From positions 248,001-312,000 of the forward strand of contig NZ_CP132957.1 in NCBI RefSeq assembly GCF_030863805.1: a DNA stretch of 64,000 nucleotides. The letters are read 5' to 3'. The notes beneath the pieces were generated by a model. The model did no database searches, had not been told where the DNA came from, and saw only the letters and a list, made by a program, of their open reading frames with translations. The stretch comes from Kineothrix sp. MB12-C1. Its GTDB lineage: Bacteria; Bacillota; Clostridia; Lachnospirales; Lachnospiraceae. Below, one piece after another: positions 8,035 to 17,607 of this stretch. The translations under genes and the position numbers were made by a program. Position 1 is the first letter of the stretch. Each line of letters begins with the position of its first letter.

Positions 8035-9183
8035 CTAATCTCTGGGCAAAACACGGACAACTTTCGCAGGTGTTCTGTAGTTATAGGTAGAAATCTTAAT
8101 TCCCGTCTTAGGACTGCTGGCATGCACTACCTGACCGCCCCCGATATAGATTGCCACGTGATTGATATTTCCGCCTTTTGCATAGAAAATCAAGTCCCCC
8201 GGCTGAGCCTGAGACATCGTAATCTTCGTTCCTGCTCCCGCCTGAGAACCGGAGTTTCTCGGAAGTGAGATTCCGAAATTCTTAAACACACTTAAAACAA
8301 ATCCTGAACAGTCTGCTCCCTTAGTCAAACTCGTTCCGCCCCATACATAAGGATTCCCCACAAATTGCTTCGCATACTGACATAAATCCACACGAATATC
8401 GGATACACCCTGCCCGTATAGCAGCTCTGTCATCGTAATAGCCGTTCCCAGTTTTTCTTCAATCTTCACATATTCCGATGCTATATAATTTTCTTCATCG
8501 TCTATTAAAATTTTCACCCAATCGCCGTTCATTTCTACGACATCCAACTCTTCTCCCTTTGGAACCATCGTAACCACTTCGGAGTCCGTATTGGGTTCTT
8601 CTCTTACCTTTAAGCTATCGGTATTGACTACTGCAACAACTGCCATCGCTTCATTAGCCCGCTTTTTCGCATTCCAACCGTCTAATAAAAATTCTCCCTT
8701 TACATAGCCCTCTACTTTTCCCGAACGAACAAGTGCCCATTCACCATCTCTCTCTATAATTTCACAAGCTGCATTTCTTGGAAGCTTCCCTACCAGCTTA
8801 CCATCCTCTGCCGCAGTCTGCCTTATATTCAAATTATTATCCACATTCGAAATGCCGAGATTCGTATATCCCCACAGAGAGCCTTCCGCTTCGCTTGCAG
8901 TCTCGATATACTCTACCCTGGTCTTCTCCGATTCCAGCAAGGTGGCTGCTCCTATCGGTTGTGCTATCGATTCCTTAATGGAGTCCATTCTTATATTGCT
9001 AACTACCGGCATCACTGCCTCATTACCAACAAGACTTGCCGTATCCAGAACCGTCTCCGCCTGAGCCGGAGCAAGAAACTTCTCCAGTACCCCTTGATTC
9101 TCCACCGCATACACCGGAAGATTCTGTAAAAGAATTAAACCAGTTATGCACATCCCTGCCACGCCTGCCAATTGATATTTCAT
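8035..9183 (-). CDS. Secreted NlpC/P60 peptidoglycan hydrolase with two SH3 domains
   Basis: 382-residue exported cell-wall endopeptidase. Signal peptide at residues 1-26 (ends VYAVEN). A low-complexity segment follows, then two bacterial SH3 domains (about 104-168 and 183-243) and a C-terminal NlpC/P60 domain from about 270. The catalytic Cys is in GADCSGF (residue 292) and the His in NHVAIY (342). It should cut gamma-D-Glu-diaminoacid stem peptides. I use ATG 9183. The TTG four codons upstream is part of the TTGGAGG ribosome binding site. It has its own consensus promoter and is monocistronic. The leader carries four TGTAATA repeats. Confidence 0.93.
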   Translation of the reverse strand: MKYQLAGVAGMCITGLILLQNLPVYAVENQGVLEKFLAPAQAETVLDTASLVGNEAVMPVVSNIRMDSIKESIAQPIGAATLLESEKTRVEYIETASEAEGSLWGYTNLGISNVDNNLNIRQTAAEDGKLVGKLPRNAACEIIERDGEWALVRSGKVEGYVKGEFLLDGWNAKKRANEAMAVVAVVNTDSLKVREEPNTDSEVVTMVPKGEELDVVEMNGDWVKILIDDEENYIASEYVKIEEKLGTAITMTELLYGQGVSDIRVDLCQYAKQFVGNPYVWGGTSLTKGADCSGFVLSVFKNFGISLPRNSGSQAGAGTKITMSQAQPGDLIFYAKGGNINHVAIYIGGGQVVHASSPKTGIKISTYNYRTPAKVVRVLPRD

Positions 9184-9197
9184 GAACGCCTCCAAAA

Positions 9198-9238
9198 TAT
9201 ATTACAAAATATATTACAAATTTATTACATATATTACA
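9198..9238 (-). repeat. Four TGTAATA repeats in the NlpC/P60 leader
   Basis: The heptamer TATTACA (TGTAATA on the coding strand) occurs at 9200, 9212, 9223 and 9232, spacing 12, 11 and 9 bases, between the promoter -10 and the ribosome binding site. It could be a protein- or RNA-binding array, or plain slippage in AT-rich DNA. Confidence 0.55.
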
Positions 9239-9243
9239 GGGTT

Positions 9244-9272
9244 ATTATACCAATGGTCTTCTCTTCTGTCAA
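9244..9272 (-). promoter_or_regulatory. Consensus sigma-A promoter of the NlpC/P60 gene
   Basis: TTGACA (9272-9267), 17 bases, TATAAT (9249-9244) on the minus strand: a perfect match to the vegetative consensus. It directly follows the terminator of the ribF operon. Confidence 0.9.
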
Positions 9273-9274
9273 AT

Positions 9275-9315
9275 AAAAAAAAGCGGAAATATTTGGAAAA
9301 TTTCGCGCTTTTTTT
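9275..9315 (-). terminator. Terminator of the rimP-ribF operon
   Basis: On the minus strand an A-rich arm, GCG core and GAAAT segment pair with ATTTC-CGC and a run of T residues (left arm 9275-9290, right arm 9300-9315, one bulged base). It lies 12 nt after the ribF stop. Confidence 0.8.
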
Positions 9316-9326
9316 CAACTTTTTAT

Positions 9327-10253
9327 TTACATCTTCTTGAGGTGAAACATTCTTCCGTCTTCGATATCTCGTGCCATTTGCTCTTGTAAAGCTTCTTTTC
9401 CCTCGAACTTCTTTTCCTCTCTCTGAAAGGCGAGTAACCGCACCACTATCTCTTCCTCATAAATATCCTTATGGAAGTCATAAATATAAGTCTCCACTCC
9501 CAGTTGCCTTTCATCGCTCACTGTAGGCTTATATCCAATATTCGTTATTCCCTTATGCACTTCTCCACGAAGTAATACTTCTGAATAATACACCCCATTG
9601 GGCGGCAGCAGCTTACTCGCTGCAGGAAGAATATTCGCCGTAGGCATACCTATTGTTCGACCAAATCGATTGCCATGAGTCACTGTACCACTAATGCCAT
9701 AAGGTGCACCCAAAAGTTCCGTTACCGTCTCCATATGCCCCTTTGCCAGCTCCTTCCGCACATAAGTGGAACTGATTTCTTTTCCATAGAAATATACCTT
9801 ATCTATAATCTGAACTTCATATCCAAGTTCTCTCGCCAGTGCCTGGAGAAGTACATAGTTCCCAGCCCCTTTATCTCCAAAAGAAACATCAGGCCCCGCA
9901 GCAATATAACCGGCATGGAGCTTTTTCGCTAAAATGTCGGTTATAAATTCTTCGGGCGAAATGGAAGCACTCTGCACTGTTAACGGAAACTCTATCAGCA
10001 CATCCACACCCATTTTCTCAAAAGCAAATCGTTTCTCCGCTCTGGTCATCAATTCTTTTTCTTCTGTTCTCCCGAAGAACACAGAAGGAGGAGGATCAAA
10101 AGTAAATACAACTGCCTTCATCCCCTGTTCTTTTTGTTCTAATATGTGATGCAGCAATTTCTGATGTCCTAAATGAATACCATCGAACTTACCAATAGAA
10201 ACTGCACTTTTTTCTTCTAATTCAAATTCTGTTGTTCCGTGAATCACCCGCAT
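9327..10253 (-). CDS. ribF: Bifunctional riboflavin kinase / FAD synthetase
   Basis: Makes FMN from riboflavin and FAD from FMN. 308 residues, normal length. The N-terminal nucleotidyltransferase domain carries IGKFDGIHLGHQ at about residues 21-32, and a second conserved patch is SSTYVRKELAKG at about 161. The C-terminal riboflavin kinase domain carries GRTIGMPTANI at about 198-208 and NGVYYSEV. It starts at ATG 10253, 28 nt after truB, and is last in the rimP operon, followed by a terminator. Confidence 0.96.
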   Translation of the reverse strand: MRVIHGTTEFELEEKSAVSIGKFDGIHLGHQKLLHHILEQKEQGMKAVVFTFDPPPSVFFGRTEEKELMTRAEKRFAFEKMGVDVLIEFPLTVQSASISPEEFITDILAKKLHAGYIAAGPDVSFGDKGAGNYVLLQALARELGYEVQIIDKVYFYGKEISSTYVRKELAKGHMETVTELLGAPYGISGTVTHGNRFGRTIGMPTANILPAASKLLPPNGVYYSEVLLRGEVHKGITNIGYKPTVSDERQLGVETYIYDFHKDIYEEEIVVRLLAFQREEKKFEGKEALQEQMARDIEDGRMFHLKKM

Positions 10254-10273
10254 GCTCTTCTATTTCTCCATAA

Positions 10274-10286
10274 AGTAACTGTTACT
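10274..10286. repeat. Short palindrome over the truB stop codon
   Basis: AGTAAC-T-GTTACT, a 6-bp inverted repeat with one central base, covers the truB TAA (10284-10282). It resembles the arms of the 27-nt hairpin repeat seen at 4679, 11199 and 47284 but lacks the loop, so any relation is uncertain. Confidence 0.4.
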
Positions 10287-11181
10287 CCATAAACATTTTC
10301 ACCGGTTTAAACCGTTTCTCATAAGAACTATATGCAAAGATACCATAGAAACGATTATCCTGACTATATACTCTGACAGACTCCCCATCGATACAGGCAC
10401 CGCTTTCCATTATCATATCTTCATAAAAAGCATTACCATTATCTATTAATTTGCGGAACCTGTCATCTACCGTTACTTTCCGGTAATCGGCAAAAATCCT
10501 CTCCACCGGAAGAATATGTCCATCTATCGTTCCCTCTTTTACCATCTGCTCTACCTCGGACAAAGGTAACGCTTCCTCCATGAGAAATTCTCCTACACGG
10601 CTGCGCTCTAAATGGGTCATAACCGCACCACAACCGAGTTCTTGTCCAATATCATGACATAGTGTACGAATATATGTACCCTTCGAACAACCGACTACCA
10701 TAGCTATTTCAGGGAGCGCAAGTTCCTCGATATGAATGTATTCAATATGTACCTGTCGTGACTTCCGTTCGATTTCCTTACCTTCTCTGGCCAGTTGGTA
10801 AAGTCTTTTTCCATCTACCTTAATAGCGGAATACATGGGGGGAACTTGGTCATAATCGCCAAGAAAGGAGTGAATCACCGCTGTAACTTGTGCTTCGGTA
10901 ACCGTTACAGGACTTTGTGTCAGCACTTGCCCGGAACTATCTTGTGTGTCCGTTGTTCTTCCAAGTAAAAAGCGTACGCGGTATTCCTTACTCTTATCCG
11001 TAAGCATATCACAAAGCTTCGTTGCGCTTCCCAGACAGACAGGGAGTACCCCTACCGCATCCGGGTCTAAAGTACCTGTATGTCCGATCTTTTTCTGCTT
11101 TAAAATTCCCCGAAGCTTCGCTACTACATCGTGAGAAGTGAAGCCAGCCTCTTTATAGATATTGATAATTCCGTTATACAT
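10282..11181 (-). CDS. truB: tRNA pseudouridine(55) synthase
   Basis: Converts U55 of tRNA T-loops to pseudouridine. 299 residues. Motif HTGTLDPDAVGVLP carries the catalytic Asp at residue 39; other landmarks are PPMYSAIKVDGKRLY at about 117-131 and the YIRTL patch at about 169. Starts at ATG 11181 behind GGGAG. It lies between nrnA (33-nt gap) and ribF. The nrnA-truB gap holds one copy of the dispersed hairpin repeat. Confidence 0.97.
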   Translation of the reverse strand: MYNGIINIYKEAGFTSHDVVAKLRGILKQKKIGHTGTLDPDAVGVLPVCLGSATKLCDMLTDKSKEYRVRFLLGRTTDTQDSSGQVLTQSPVTVTEAQVTAVIHSFLGDYDQVPPMYSAIKVDGKRLYQLAREGKEIERKSRQVHIEYIHIEELALPEIAMVVGCSKGTYIRTLCHDIGQELGCGAVMTHLERSRVGEFLMEEALPLSEVEQMVKEGTIDGHILPVERIFADYRKVTVDDRFRKLIDNGNAFYEDMIMESGACIDGESVRVYSQDNRFYGIFAYSSYEKRFKPVKMFME

Positions 11182-11198
11182 TCCCTACTCCCATCTGC

Positions 11199-11225
11199 GT
11201 AACTGTGAGGGGACTAAACAGTTGC
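11199..11225. repeat. Dispersed hairpin repeat, copy C (inverted)
   Basis: On the plus strand arms GTAACTGT (11199-11206) and ACAGTTGC (11218-11225) pair over 8 positions (one G-U) around the loop GAGGGGACTAA. This is copy A in the opposite orientation with 3 of 27 bases changed. It contains the nrnA stop codon (11216-11214) and fills most of the nrnA-truB gap. Confidence 0.72.
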
Positions 11226-12176
11226 ATTTTGCTTTAATTGATTTTCAATATGTAGCGACAGATTATTCACCACATCATGAAAATTACCATTCATCGTACA
11301 GCCCGATGCCCGCACATGACCGCCGCCGCCAAAAAGTACTGCAATCTTCGCCACATCCACCAAGCCCTTAGAACGAAGGCTTACTTTATATTCCATCGTA
11401 CCCGTCTGATACATGAAAATCGTACATTCAACGCCTTTTGTCATATTCAATTGGCTGACAATTCCTTCTAAGTCCTTAGTGCTTGCCTGGTAGAAATCGA
11501 GAGTCCTTTGATGAATCGCACTGACAATGCACTTACCATCCATAAACTGTATACTCTCTAACAAAGCACGGCCAAGTAAAAGAGTCTGCACATAGGTTTT
11601 TTCATAAAAAGTTTTTTCTATAATTTCCGAAAAATCAAAACCGTAAGAAATTAACTTTCCTGCGGTTATAAGAGTTTCAGGGGTAGTATTAGAATATTTT
11701 AAAACACCGGTATCATGAATAATGCCAATATAAATTGCTTTGGCGATCTCTGCATCTATCTTATCCTCTTCCAACACTCGATACACCAATTCTGCGGTGG
11801 AACTGGCCTGCGGGTCGATGTAATTCACATCCCCGCTTCCAGTATTGCTTATATGATGATCGATATTAATCTTCTTTACCGCCCGGTCAAAGAATTTCTC
11901 TGCTTCACCCATCCGTTCCTTTCCCGTATCGAGAGCAATAAAAACATCAAATCTATCCACATCCGTTTTAAAATCAGTGCGGATTTCCTTTATATCCCGA
12001 ATACACTCGAACACCGATGGCGGTTCTTCCAAAAAGACCTCTATTACCGCATCCTTATATTCTTTTTTCAAATACATATATAATGACATACAGGAGCCGA
12101 CACAATCTCCATCCGGCCTGATATGCCCGCTGATTCCAATGGTTGCTGCTCCCTGCAATTCGTCTGAAATCCTCAT
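11214..12176 (-). CDS. nrnA: DHH-family phosphoesterase, NrnA-like
   Basis: 320-residue DHH/DHHA1 phosphoesterase. Family members degrade 2-5 nt RNAs and dephosphorylate pAp, and some act on cyclic dinucleotide products. Motifs: HIRPDGDCVGS at residues 18-28, ALDTG at about 81-85, DHH at 106-108, and the C-terminal DHHA1 substrate loop FGGGGHVRASG at about 283-293. Starts at ATG 12176 behind AAAGGGAG. It sits between rbfA and truB, the usual place in Clostridia and Bacilli. Substrate choice cannot be read from sequence alone. Confidence 0.9.
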   Translation of the reverse strand: MRISDELQGAATIGISGHIRPDGDCVGSCMSLYMYLKKEYKDAVIEVFLEEPPSVFECIRDIKEIRTDFKTDVDRFDVFIALDTGKERMGEAEKFFDRAVKKINIDHHISNTGSGDVNYIDPQASSTAELVYRVLEEDKIDAEIAKAIYIGIIHDTGVLKYSNTTPETLITAGKLISYGFDFSEIIEKTFYEKTYVQTLLLGRALLESIQFMDGKCIVSAIHQRTLDFYQASTKDLEGIVSQLNMTKGVECTIFMYQTGTMEYKVSLRSKGLVDVAKIAVLFGGGGHVRASGCTMNGNFHDVVNNLSLHIENQLKQNATV

Positions 12177-12213
12177 CGTCTGCTCCCTTTCCCCGTTATC
12201 GATATACTACTAT

Positions 12214-12588
12214 TTATTCTTTATTATTCTTATTCACATCATCGATTAACTTCGACATATTTACGCCATAAGCGATAGACTGATCAATAATAAATGTAAT
12301 CTCCGGTGTATTTCTTAAATTGATTTCTTTCGCAAGCTGACTCTTAATATAACCGGAGGCGCTTCGTAAACCAGCCAAGGTATCTTTCTGTGCCTGTTCT
12401 TCTCCAAGAACGCTAATCCATGCCTTACATGTCTTAAGGTCAGGAGACACCTCCACCGATACGACCGAGGTAAGCGGGCTGATACGCGGGTCTTTAATTC
12501 CGCCGCGTATAATCTCAGCCAGAGCTTTTTGTACCTCTCCGTTTACTCGCGTATTTTTTACACTATTTTTTCTCAAATGAATACCCAT
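12214..12588 (-). CDS. rbfA: Ribosome-binding factor A
   Basis: KH-type 30S maturation factor acting at helix 1 of 16S rRNA. 124 residues. Landmarks are the N-terminal KNTRVNGEVQKALAEII, KDPRIS, and the C-terminal RNTPEITFIIDQS segment. Starts at ATG 12588 behind AAGGAAAGG, 33 nt after infB. Confidence 0.95.
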   Translation of the reverse strand: MGIHLRKNSVKNTRVNGEVQKALAEIIRGGIKDPRISPLTSVVSVEVSPDLKTCKAWISVLGEEQAQKDTLAGLRSASGYIKSQLAKEINLRNTPEITFIIDQSIAYGVNMSKLIDDVNKNNKE

Positions 12589-12621
12589 ACCTTTCCTTGC
12601 AGGCTTACGCAGGCAAGGTTC

Positions 12622-15600
12622 TTATCTGGGCACCTCTACCATCGTATAAGCCTCAACAATATCAAATTCCTGTATCTGATCAAATCCGTCAAATACAAGA
12701 CCACATTCAAATCCTGCTTTCACTTCTTTAACATCGTCCTTAAATCTCTTAAGGGAAGCCAATTCACCTTCAAAGATCAGCTCGCCTTCTCTCGTAACAC
12801 GAACCTTACTGTCTCTTTTGAACATACCGTCAAGCACATAGGAACCAGCGATATTACCGATAGCAGATGCCTTGAATATCTGGCGTACTTCCGCATGACC
12901 GATTACCTTTTCCTCGAATACAGGATCTAACATACCCTTCATCGCAGCCTCGATATCCTCAATCGCCTGATAAATTACTTTATACAGCCTAATATCAACG
13001 CCTTCTCTTTCCGAGATAGTCTTCGCCGTCGCATCCGGTCTTACGTTGAAGCCGATAATAATTGCTTGTGAAGCAGAAGCGAGGGATACGTCAGATTCAT
13101 TGATAGCGCCTACGCCTCCGTGGATGCATTTTACAATCACTTCCTCGTTAGACAACTTCAAAAGACTTTGTTTTACCGCTTCCACACTTCCTTGTACGTC
13201 TGCCTTCACAATCAAGTTAAGCTCTTTTAAGTTACCCGCCTGAATCTTTGTAAAGAGATCATCGAGCGACATCTTAGCCTTAGTATCTTCCAGCATCTTT
13301 TCTTTATTCTGTGCGAGATAAGTTTCCGCATAAGATCTTGCAGTCTTATCGTTTTCATGCACAATAAATACTTCACCGGCACTCGGTACATCAGAAAGAC
13401 CCAGAATCTCCACCGGCGTAGAAGGGGATGCTTCCTTCACTCTTCTTCCCTTGTCATCTATCATGGCTCTTACCTTACCATAACTTGCTCCTGCAGAAAT
13501 GAAATCTCCTACACGAAGTGTACCCTTTTGTACGAGCACAGTAGCGACCGGTCCTCTTCCCTTATCCAGCTCAGCTTCAATAACGAGACCTCTTGCATGT
13601 CTTTCCGGATTCGCCTTAAGTTCCAGAATCTCTGAAGTGAGTACTATTGTTTCGAGTAAAGTATCGATTCCTTCTCCCGACTTCGCAGAAACAGGTACGA
13701 ATTCCGTCGTTCCGCCCCAATCTACCGGAATAAGCTCATATTCTGTCATTTCTTGTTTTACGCGATCCATATTTGCACTCGGCTTATCAACTTTATTCAC
13801 CGCAACGATAATCTCAATACCTGCCGCTTTCGCATGGTTAATCGCTTCCACCGTCTGAGGCATTACACCATCATCCGCTGCTACAACAAGAATGGCGATA
13901 TCTGTGGAATTAGCTCCACGCATACGCATAGCCGTGAACGCTTCATGTCCCGGTGTATCGAGGAAAGTAATCTTCTGATCCCCTACGGTTACCATGTAAG
14001 CACCGATATGCTGTGTAATACCGCCTGCTTCTCTATTGGTAACATTAGTCTTACGAATCGCATCGAGTAAAGAAGTCTTACCATGGTCAACGTGACCCAT
14101 AACACAAATAACCGGAGGTCTTGTTGTCAATTCTTCTTCGATCTCATCTTCCTCTTTCAAAAGCTCCTCAATAACATCGACCTTAATTTCTTTTTCACAG
14201 ATAATGTCATACTCAATCGCAATGTTCTCCGCTTCTTCATATGAAATCTCTGAATTCACCGTAACGATCTGTCCCTGTAAGAACAATTTTTTAATGATGA
14301 TCGAAGGCTGAAGCTTCATCTTATCCGCCAGTTCCTTAATTGTAAGGAAATCTGATATCGTAATTACTTTAATCCGTTCTTCTTTTGTTTCTTCCATCTT
14401 CTTCTCTGGTTTGATAAATCTTCCGGCTTTATTCTGCGCCTTAACGTCCTCTTCATACATCAGGTCTTTTCCAGAGCGTTTATCCCTCTCCTGACCGATC
14501 CTGCGCTTTTCTTCATCTCTGCTATGCTTCTTAGGTTCCTTTACCGGGCTTTCCGCAGCAAACCCTTTACCAGGCATAGGTTTTCTGAAACGATTGTCCG
14601 GCCCCGCATTGCCTCTGTTATTTCCATCATTATTGTTATAAGGCCTGCTGCCATTCTGATTAGAAGAATAACCGCGCCTATCATTCTGACCCGCCTGATT
14701 CCTTTCAAAAGGAGGTCTCGCTGGTCTATTGTTGTTGTACGGGCGATTATTATTATCCGGTCTCGTTCCATCCGTTCTATTGTTATTGTACGGACGATTA
14801 TTATTATCTGACCTCGTTCCATCCGTCCTATTATTGTTGTATGGACGATTATTATTATCCGATCTCGTTCCATCCGTCCTATTATTGTTGTATGGACGAT
14901 TGTTATTATTGCTTCTCGTTCCATCCGTCCTATTGTTGTTATATGGACGATTATTGTCGCCGCTTCTACCGCCATCCGGCCTGTTATTTCCGTACGGGCG
15001 AGTATTATCACCACCGTCTGTTCTATTATTATTGTACGGACGATTATTGTTATCGCTTCTATTTCTACTATTCCCATCGGCTCTGTTATTGTTATATGTG
15101 CCGCGGTTATTATCGCCGTTTGCATTATAATTGGATCTGGCCGGTTGTGCAGTCCTTGTCTGAGCAGGTGCTGAACTTCTGGTTCCTTCAGCAGGAGTCT
15201 GTACCTTTTCCTCTACTGTATTTCTCGCTAAAGCTTCTTCCTTCATGGCAGGCTTCGCCTCTTTCTTTGGCATATTATTGGAAGCCGGCACCATCGTTAC
15301 GGGCGGCGTAGGGGAGGGAGGAGTCAACGGTCTTACCGGACGATAAGGCTCCGGCGCATTATTATTCCTCCTCTGATTGGAATTTCTCTGTTGTGCAGCC
15401 GGTCTTCTATCATTACCCTGATTTTGACCGTGCCCCTGCTGGGAAGATTTCTGTCCCGGCATCTTGCTGTTATGAGGATTGCTCACAAAGATAATTTTCT
15501 TCTTTTTCTTCGGCTCATCCGCTGTTTCTTGTTCCGCTCTTACCTCTTCTTTATTCGGCTTTACCATTTCCTGTTTTGTAATTTCCGGTTTCGTCGTTCC

Positions 15601-15765
15601 TGCCCCCTCTTTCCCAAATTGTTTTCTTACCATTACAACCGCATCCTCTTCCAAAGAACTCTGCGGTGCTTTTACTTCAATACCCTTGCCCTGTAAAAAA
15701 GCAATTACTTCTTTGCTCTGTTTATCTAATTCTTTCGCCAATTCATGTACTTTTATTTTCGCCAT
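12622..15765 (-). CDS. infB: Translation initiation factor IF-2 with Asn-rich repeat region
   Basis: GTPase that brings initiator tRNA to the 30S subunit. 1047 residues, long for the family (B. subtilis about 716) because of a disordered N-terminal part. An N-terminal IF2N-like helix domain (1-50) is followed by a basic linker, an Asn/Arg/Gly-rich region with [17 protein letters not shown]-type repeats (about 221-348), a second IF2N domain (about 468-520), then the G domain with GHVDHGKT at 557-564 and the C-terminal domains. Start ATG 15765: GGAGG is 8 nt upstream, while the GTG two codons earlier is too close to it. The start overlaps the end of the ylxQ gene by 23 nt. Confidence 0.97.
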   Translation of the reverse strand: MAKIKVHELAKELDKQSKEVIAFLQGKGIEVKAPQSSLEEDAVVMVRKQFGKEGAGTTKPEITKQEMVKPNKEEVRAEQETADEPKKKKKIIFVSNPHNSKMPGQKSSQQGHGQNQGNDRRPAAQQRNSNQRRNNNAPEPYRPVRPLTPPSPTPPVTMVPASNNMPKKEAKPAMKEEALARNTVEEKVQTPAEGTRSSAPAQTRTAQPARSNYNANGDNNRGTYNNNRADGNSRNRSDNNNRPYNNNRTDGGDNTRPYGNNRPDGGRSGDNNRPYNNNRTDGTRSNNNNRPYNNNRTDGTRSDNNNRPYNNNRTDGTRSDNNNRPYNNNRTDGTRPDNNNRPYNNNRPARPPFERNQAGQNDRRGYSSNQNGSRPYNNNDGNNRGNAGPDNRFRKPMPGKGFAAESPVKEPKKHSRDEEKRRIGQERDKRSGKDLMYEEDVKAQNKAGRFIKPEKKMEETKEERIKVITISDFLTIKELADKMKLQPSIIIKKLFLQGQIVTVNSEISYEEAENIAIEYDIICEKEIKVDVIEELLKEEDEIEEELTTRPPVICVMGHVDHGKTSLLDAIRKTNVTNREAGGITQHIGAYMVTVGDQKITFLDTPGHEAFTAMRMRGANSTDIAILVVAADDGVMPQTVEAINHAKAAGIEIIVAVNKVDKPSANMDRVKQEMTEYELIPVDWGGTTEFVPVSAKSGEGIDTLLETIVLTSEILELKANPERHARGLVIEAELDKGRGPVATVLVQKGTLRVGDFISAGASYGKVRAMIDDKGRRVKEASPSTPVEILGLSDVPSAGEVFIVHENDKTARSYAETYLAQNKEKMLEDTKAKMSLDDLFTKIQAGNLKELNLIVKADVQGSVEAVKQSLLKLSNEEVIVKCIHGGVGAINESDVSLASASQAIIIGFNVRPDATAKTISEREGVDIRLYKVIYQAIEDIEAAMKGMLDPVFEEKVIGHAEVRQIFKASAIGNIAGSYVLDGMFKRDSKVRVTREGELIFEGELASLKRFKDDVKEVKAGFECGLVFDGFDQIQEFDIVEAYTMVEVPR
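14722..15105 (-). repeat. Tandem 51-bp repeats inside infB
   Basis: Units of 17 codons reading [17 protein letters not shown]. Four near-identical units lie at about 14746-14949, with degenerate units on the 15105 side and a last partial one at 14722. The units have no spacers and keep the infB frame, so this is in-frame coding repetition, not CRISPR. Copy number may vary between strains. Confidence 0.88.
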
Positions 15766-16090
15766 GCTCACTACCTCCGTTATATTCTTCCGATGCTTTT
15801 AAATGTTTCTTTATGGATTCTGCAAATCCGTTATCCGTTACCGCTAATGAAGATCGCATTTCTTTCCCCATGGCGTGCCCCAGTTCTTCTTTCGTTCCAT
15901 ATTGAAAAAATGGCACATTATAAAAGTCACACATATTGCGAAACATTTTGTTGGTATTGCCGGAAGCATCTGTGCTTATAATTACAAGCTCTGCACTTCC
16001 TGTCTTCACTGCTTTTTCTGTGGATAATTCTCCGCTCACTACATTTCGGGAGCGGGCAGCAAGGCCAAGTAATGAATACACCTTATTCAT
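15743..16090 (-). CDS. ylxQ: L7Ae/L30e-family RNA-binding protein YlxQ
   Basis: 115-residue member of the ribosomal L7Ae/L30e/S12e family. The N-terminus [15 protein letters not shown] and the central [14 protein letters not shown] match the family. In relatives it binds RNA with a kink-turn-like shape; its cell role is not settled. Starts at ATG 16090 within the end of ylxR (8-nt overlap) and ends 23 nt inside infB, the standard nusA-operon arrangement. Confidence 0.9.
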   Translation of the reverse strand: MNKVYSLLGLAARSRNVVSGELSTEKAVKTGSAELVIISTDASGNTNKMFRNMCDFYNVPFFQYGTKEELGHAMGKEMRSSLAVTDNGFAESIKKHLKASEEYNGGSEHGENKST

Positions 16091-16349
16091 TTTCCTTTAA
16101 CTCCTTCTCAAGCCTCTCATATACTTCATCCGGGATGCTCATTTTGAAAGAACGTTCCAGACCTTTATTCTTTCTTGCCTTTTTCAAGCATTCTTCCGAA
16201 ATACAAATATAAGCGCCTCTTCCGTTCTTTTTACCTGTTACGTCAAGAACAATGCCTTCGTCCGCAGTCTTGAGTACGCGTATCATTTCCTTCTTGCTTT
16301 TCATCTGCGCGCAACCGACACATTGTCTTAAAGGGATTTTCTTTGCCAT
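16083..16349 (-). CDS. ylxR: YlxR, DUF448 RNA-binding protein
   Basis: 88-residue conserved protein of the nusA-infB operon. The family signature RQCVGC near residue 8-13 and GRGAYIC around 44-50 are present. YlxR proteins bind RNA, and in some Firmicutes they affect RNase P or gene expression. Starts at ATG 16349, 22 nt after nusA. Confidence 0.92.
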   Translation of the reverse strand: MAKKIPLRQCVGCAQMKSKKEMIRVLKTADEGIVLDVTGKKNGRGAYICISEECLKKARKNKGLERSFKMSIPDEVYERLEKELKENE

Positions 16350-16371
16350 TCTCTGCCCTTTCCCTAATTTA

Positions 16372-17562
16372 TTATTCTTCCAAAGCTTCCTCAGAATACT
16401 CTGGTGAAGGTTCCTGCAACATACCTTCTCCCTCTACATATTCCTCGTTGCTTTCATACTCTTCATCATATTCCTCATCATACTCATCGTATTCATCCTC
16501 ATAATCTTCATAACGGAATCCCGGAGCATCTTTCGCCTGCGTCTCACTCTTAATATCTATCTTATAGCCGGTAAGTCTTGCCGCAAGTCTTGCATTTTGT
16601 CCTTCCTTACCGATTGCAAGAGACAATTGATAGTCAGGTACTACAACTTTCGCTGTCTTTTCGTCCGGGTCTGCGAACACTGCAACTATTTTCGCAGGTG
16701 AAAGTGCATTTTGAATGAGATTACCCGGATTCTCATCCCAATTGATAATATCGATTTTCTCTCCGCGAAGCTCTTCCACAATGGTATTCACCCTGGTGCC
16801 GTTAATACCGACACATGCTCCTACCGCATCCACGTTCGGATTGTTAGACCAAACTGCCATCTTCGTTCTGCTTCCTGCTTCCCTTGCAATACTCTTAATC
16901 TCAACCGTACCGTCCTTAATCTCAGTCACTTCCGATTCAAACAGACGCTTTACCAATTCCGGATGTGTACGGCTAACCATGATTCTCGGCCCCTTAGGAG
17001 TGTTCTTTACTTCGAGAATATACAACTTCACACGTTCTGTGGGCTTAAATACTTCTCCCTTTACCTGCTCACTTTCGTTTAATATTCCATCTGCTTTTCC
17101 CAGATTAATACTAATGTTCTTTCCTACATAGCGCTGTACAATACCTGTTACTACATCTTTTTCTTTTTCATAATACTGATTGTAGATAACACTTCTTTCT
17201 TCTTCTCTTATCTTTTGCAAGATAACGTTCTTAGCATTCTGTGTTGCAATACGTCCGAATTCTTTGGACTTTATTTCTACATGGAGTAAATCACCAAGCT
17301 GCGCTCTGTGGGAAATCTCTTTCGCATCAGTAAGGGAAATCTGGCAGCAGTCATCTTCCACCTCTTCCACTACTTCCTTTTCCGCATAGCATAGAAAATC
17401 ACAGGTCTCTCTGTTGATTTCAACCTTGATATTGTCCGATTTACCAAAATGATTTTTGCAGGCTGTAATCAATGAATTCTCAATAGCATCAAATAAGGTC
17501 TCTTTACTGATTTCTTTTTCTTTCTCCAGAATATCTAATGCTTCCATTAATTCTTTGTTCAT
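16372..17562 (-). CDS. nusA: Transcription termination/antitermination factor NusA
   Basis: RNA polymerase-associated factor that promotes pausing and hairpin-dependent termination. 396 residues. N-terminal RNAP-binding domain (1-130), S1 domain (about 133-200), two KH domains (about 225-345, with VGACVGINGTRV and AIGKEGQNARLAARL), and a very acidic C-terminal tail from about 350 made of Glu/Asp/Tyr runs. The tail replaces the acidic repeats of the E. coli protein. Starts at ATG 17562 behind AAGGAAAAAGG. The hairpin terminator in the operon leader (18113-18139) is a natural target for NusA feedback. Confidence 0.97.
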   Translation of the reverse strand: MNKELMEALDILEKEKEISKETLFDAIENSLITACKNHFGKSDNIKVEINRETCDFLCYAEKEVVEEVEDDCCQISLTDAKEISHRAQLGDLLHVEIKSKEFGRIATQNAKNVILQKIREEERSVIYNQYYEKEKDVVTGIVQRYVGKNISINLGKADGILNESEQVKGEVFKPTERVKLYILEVKNTPKGPRIMVSRTHPELVKRLFESEVTEIKDGTVEIKSIAREAGSRTKMAVWSNNPNVDAVGACVGINGTRVNTIVEELRGEKIDIINWDENPGNLIQNALSPAKIVAVFADPDEKTAKVVVPDYQLSLAIGKEGQNARLAARLTGYKIDIKSETQAKDAPGFRYEDYEDEYDEYDEEYDEEYESNEEYVEGEGMLQEPSPEYSEEALEE

Positions 17563-17607
17563 TTTTCCTTTTTCCTTTCTGCTTATCTCGTGTTGAGATT
17601 ATCCTCT

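Noticed and set aside
14722-15105. Possible CRISPR-like array
   Set aside because: The repeats are directly adjacent without unique spacers, keep an open frame and lie within IF-2. There are no cas genes.
14541-15125. Frames on both strands over the infB repeats encoding Tyr/Leu or Ile/Thr-rich repeats
   Set aside because: Created by the 51-bp repeats of infB read in other frames. The infB frame is the one with the family domains on both sides.
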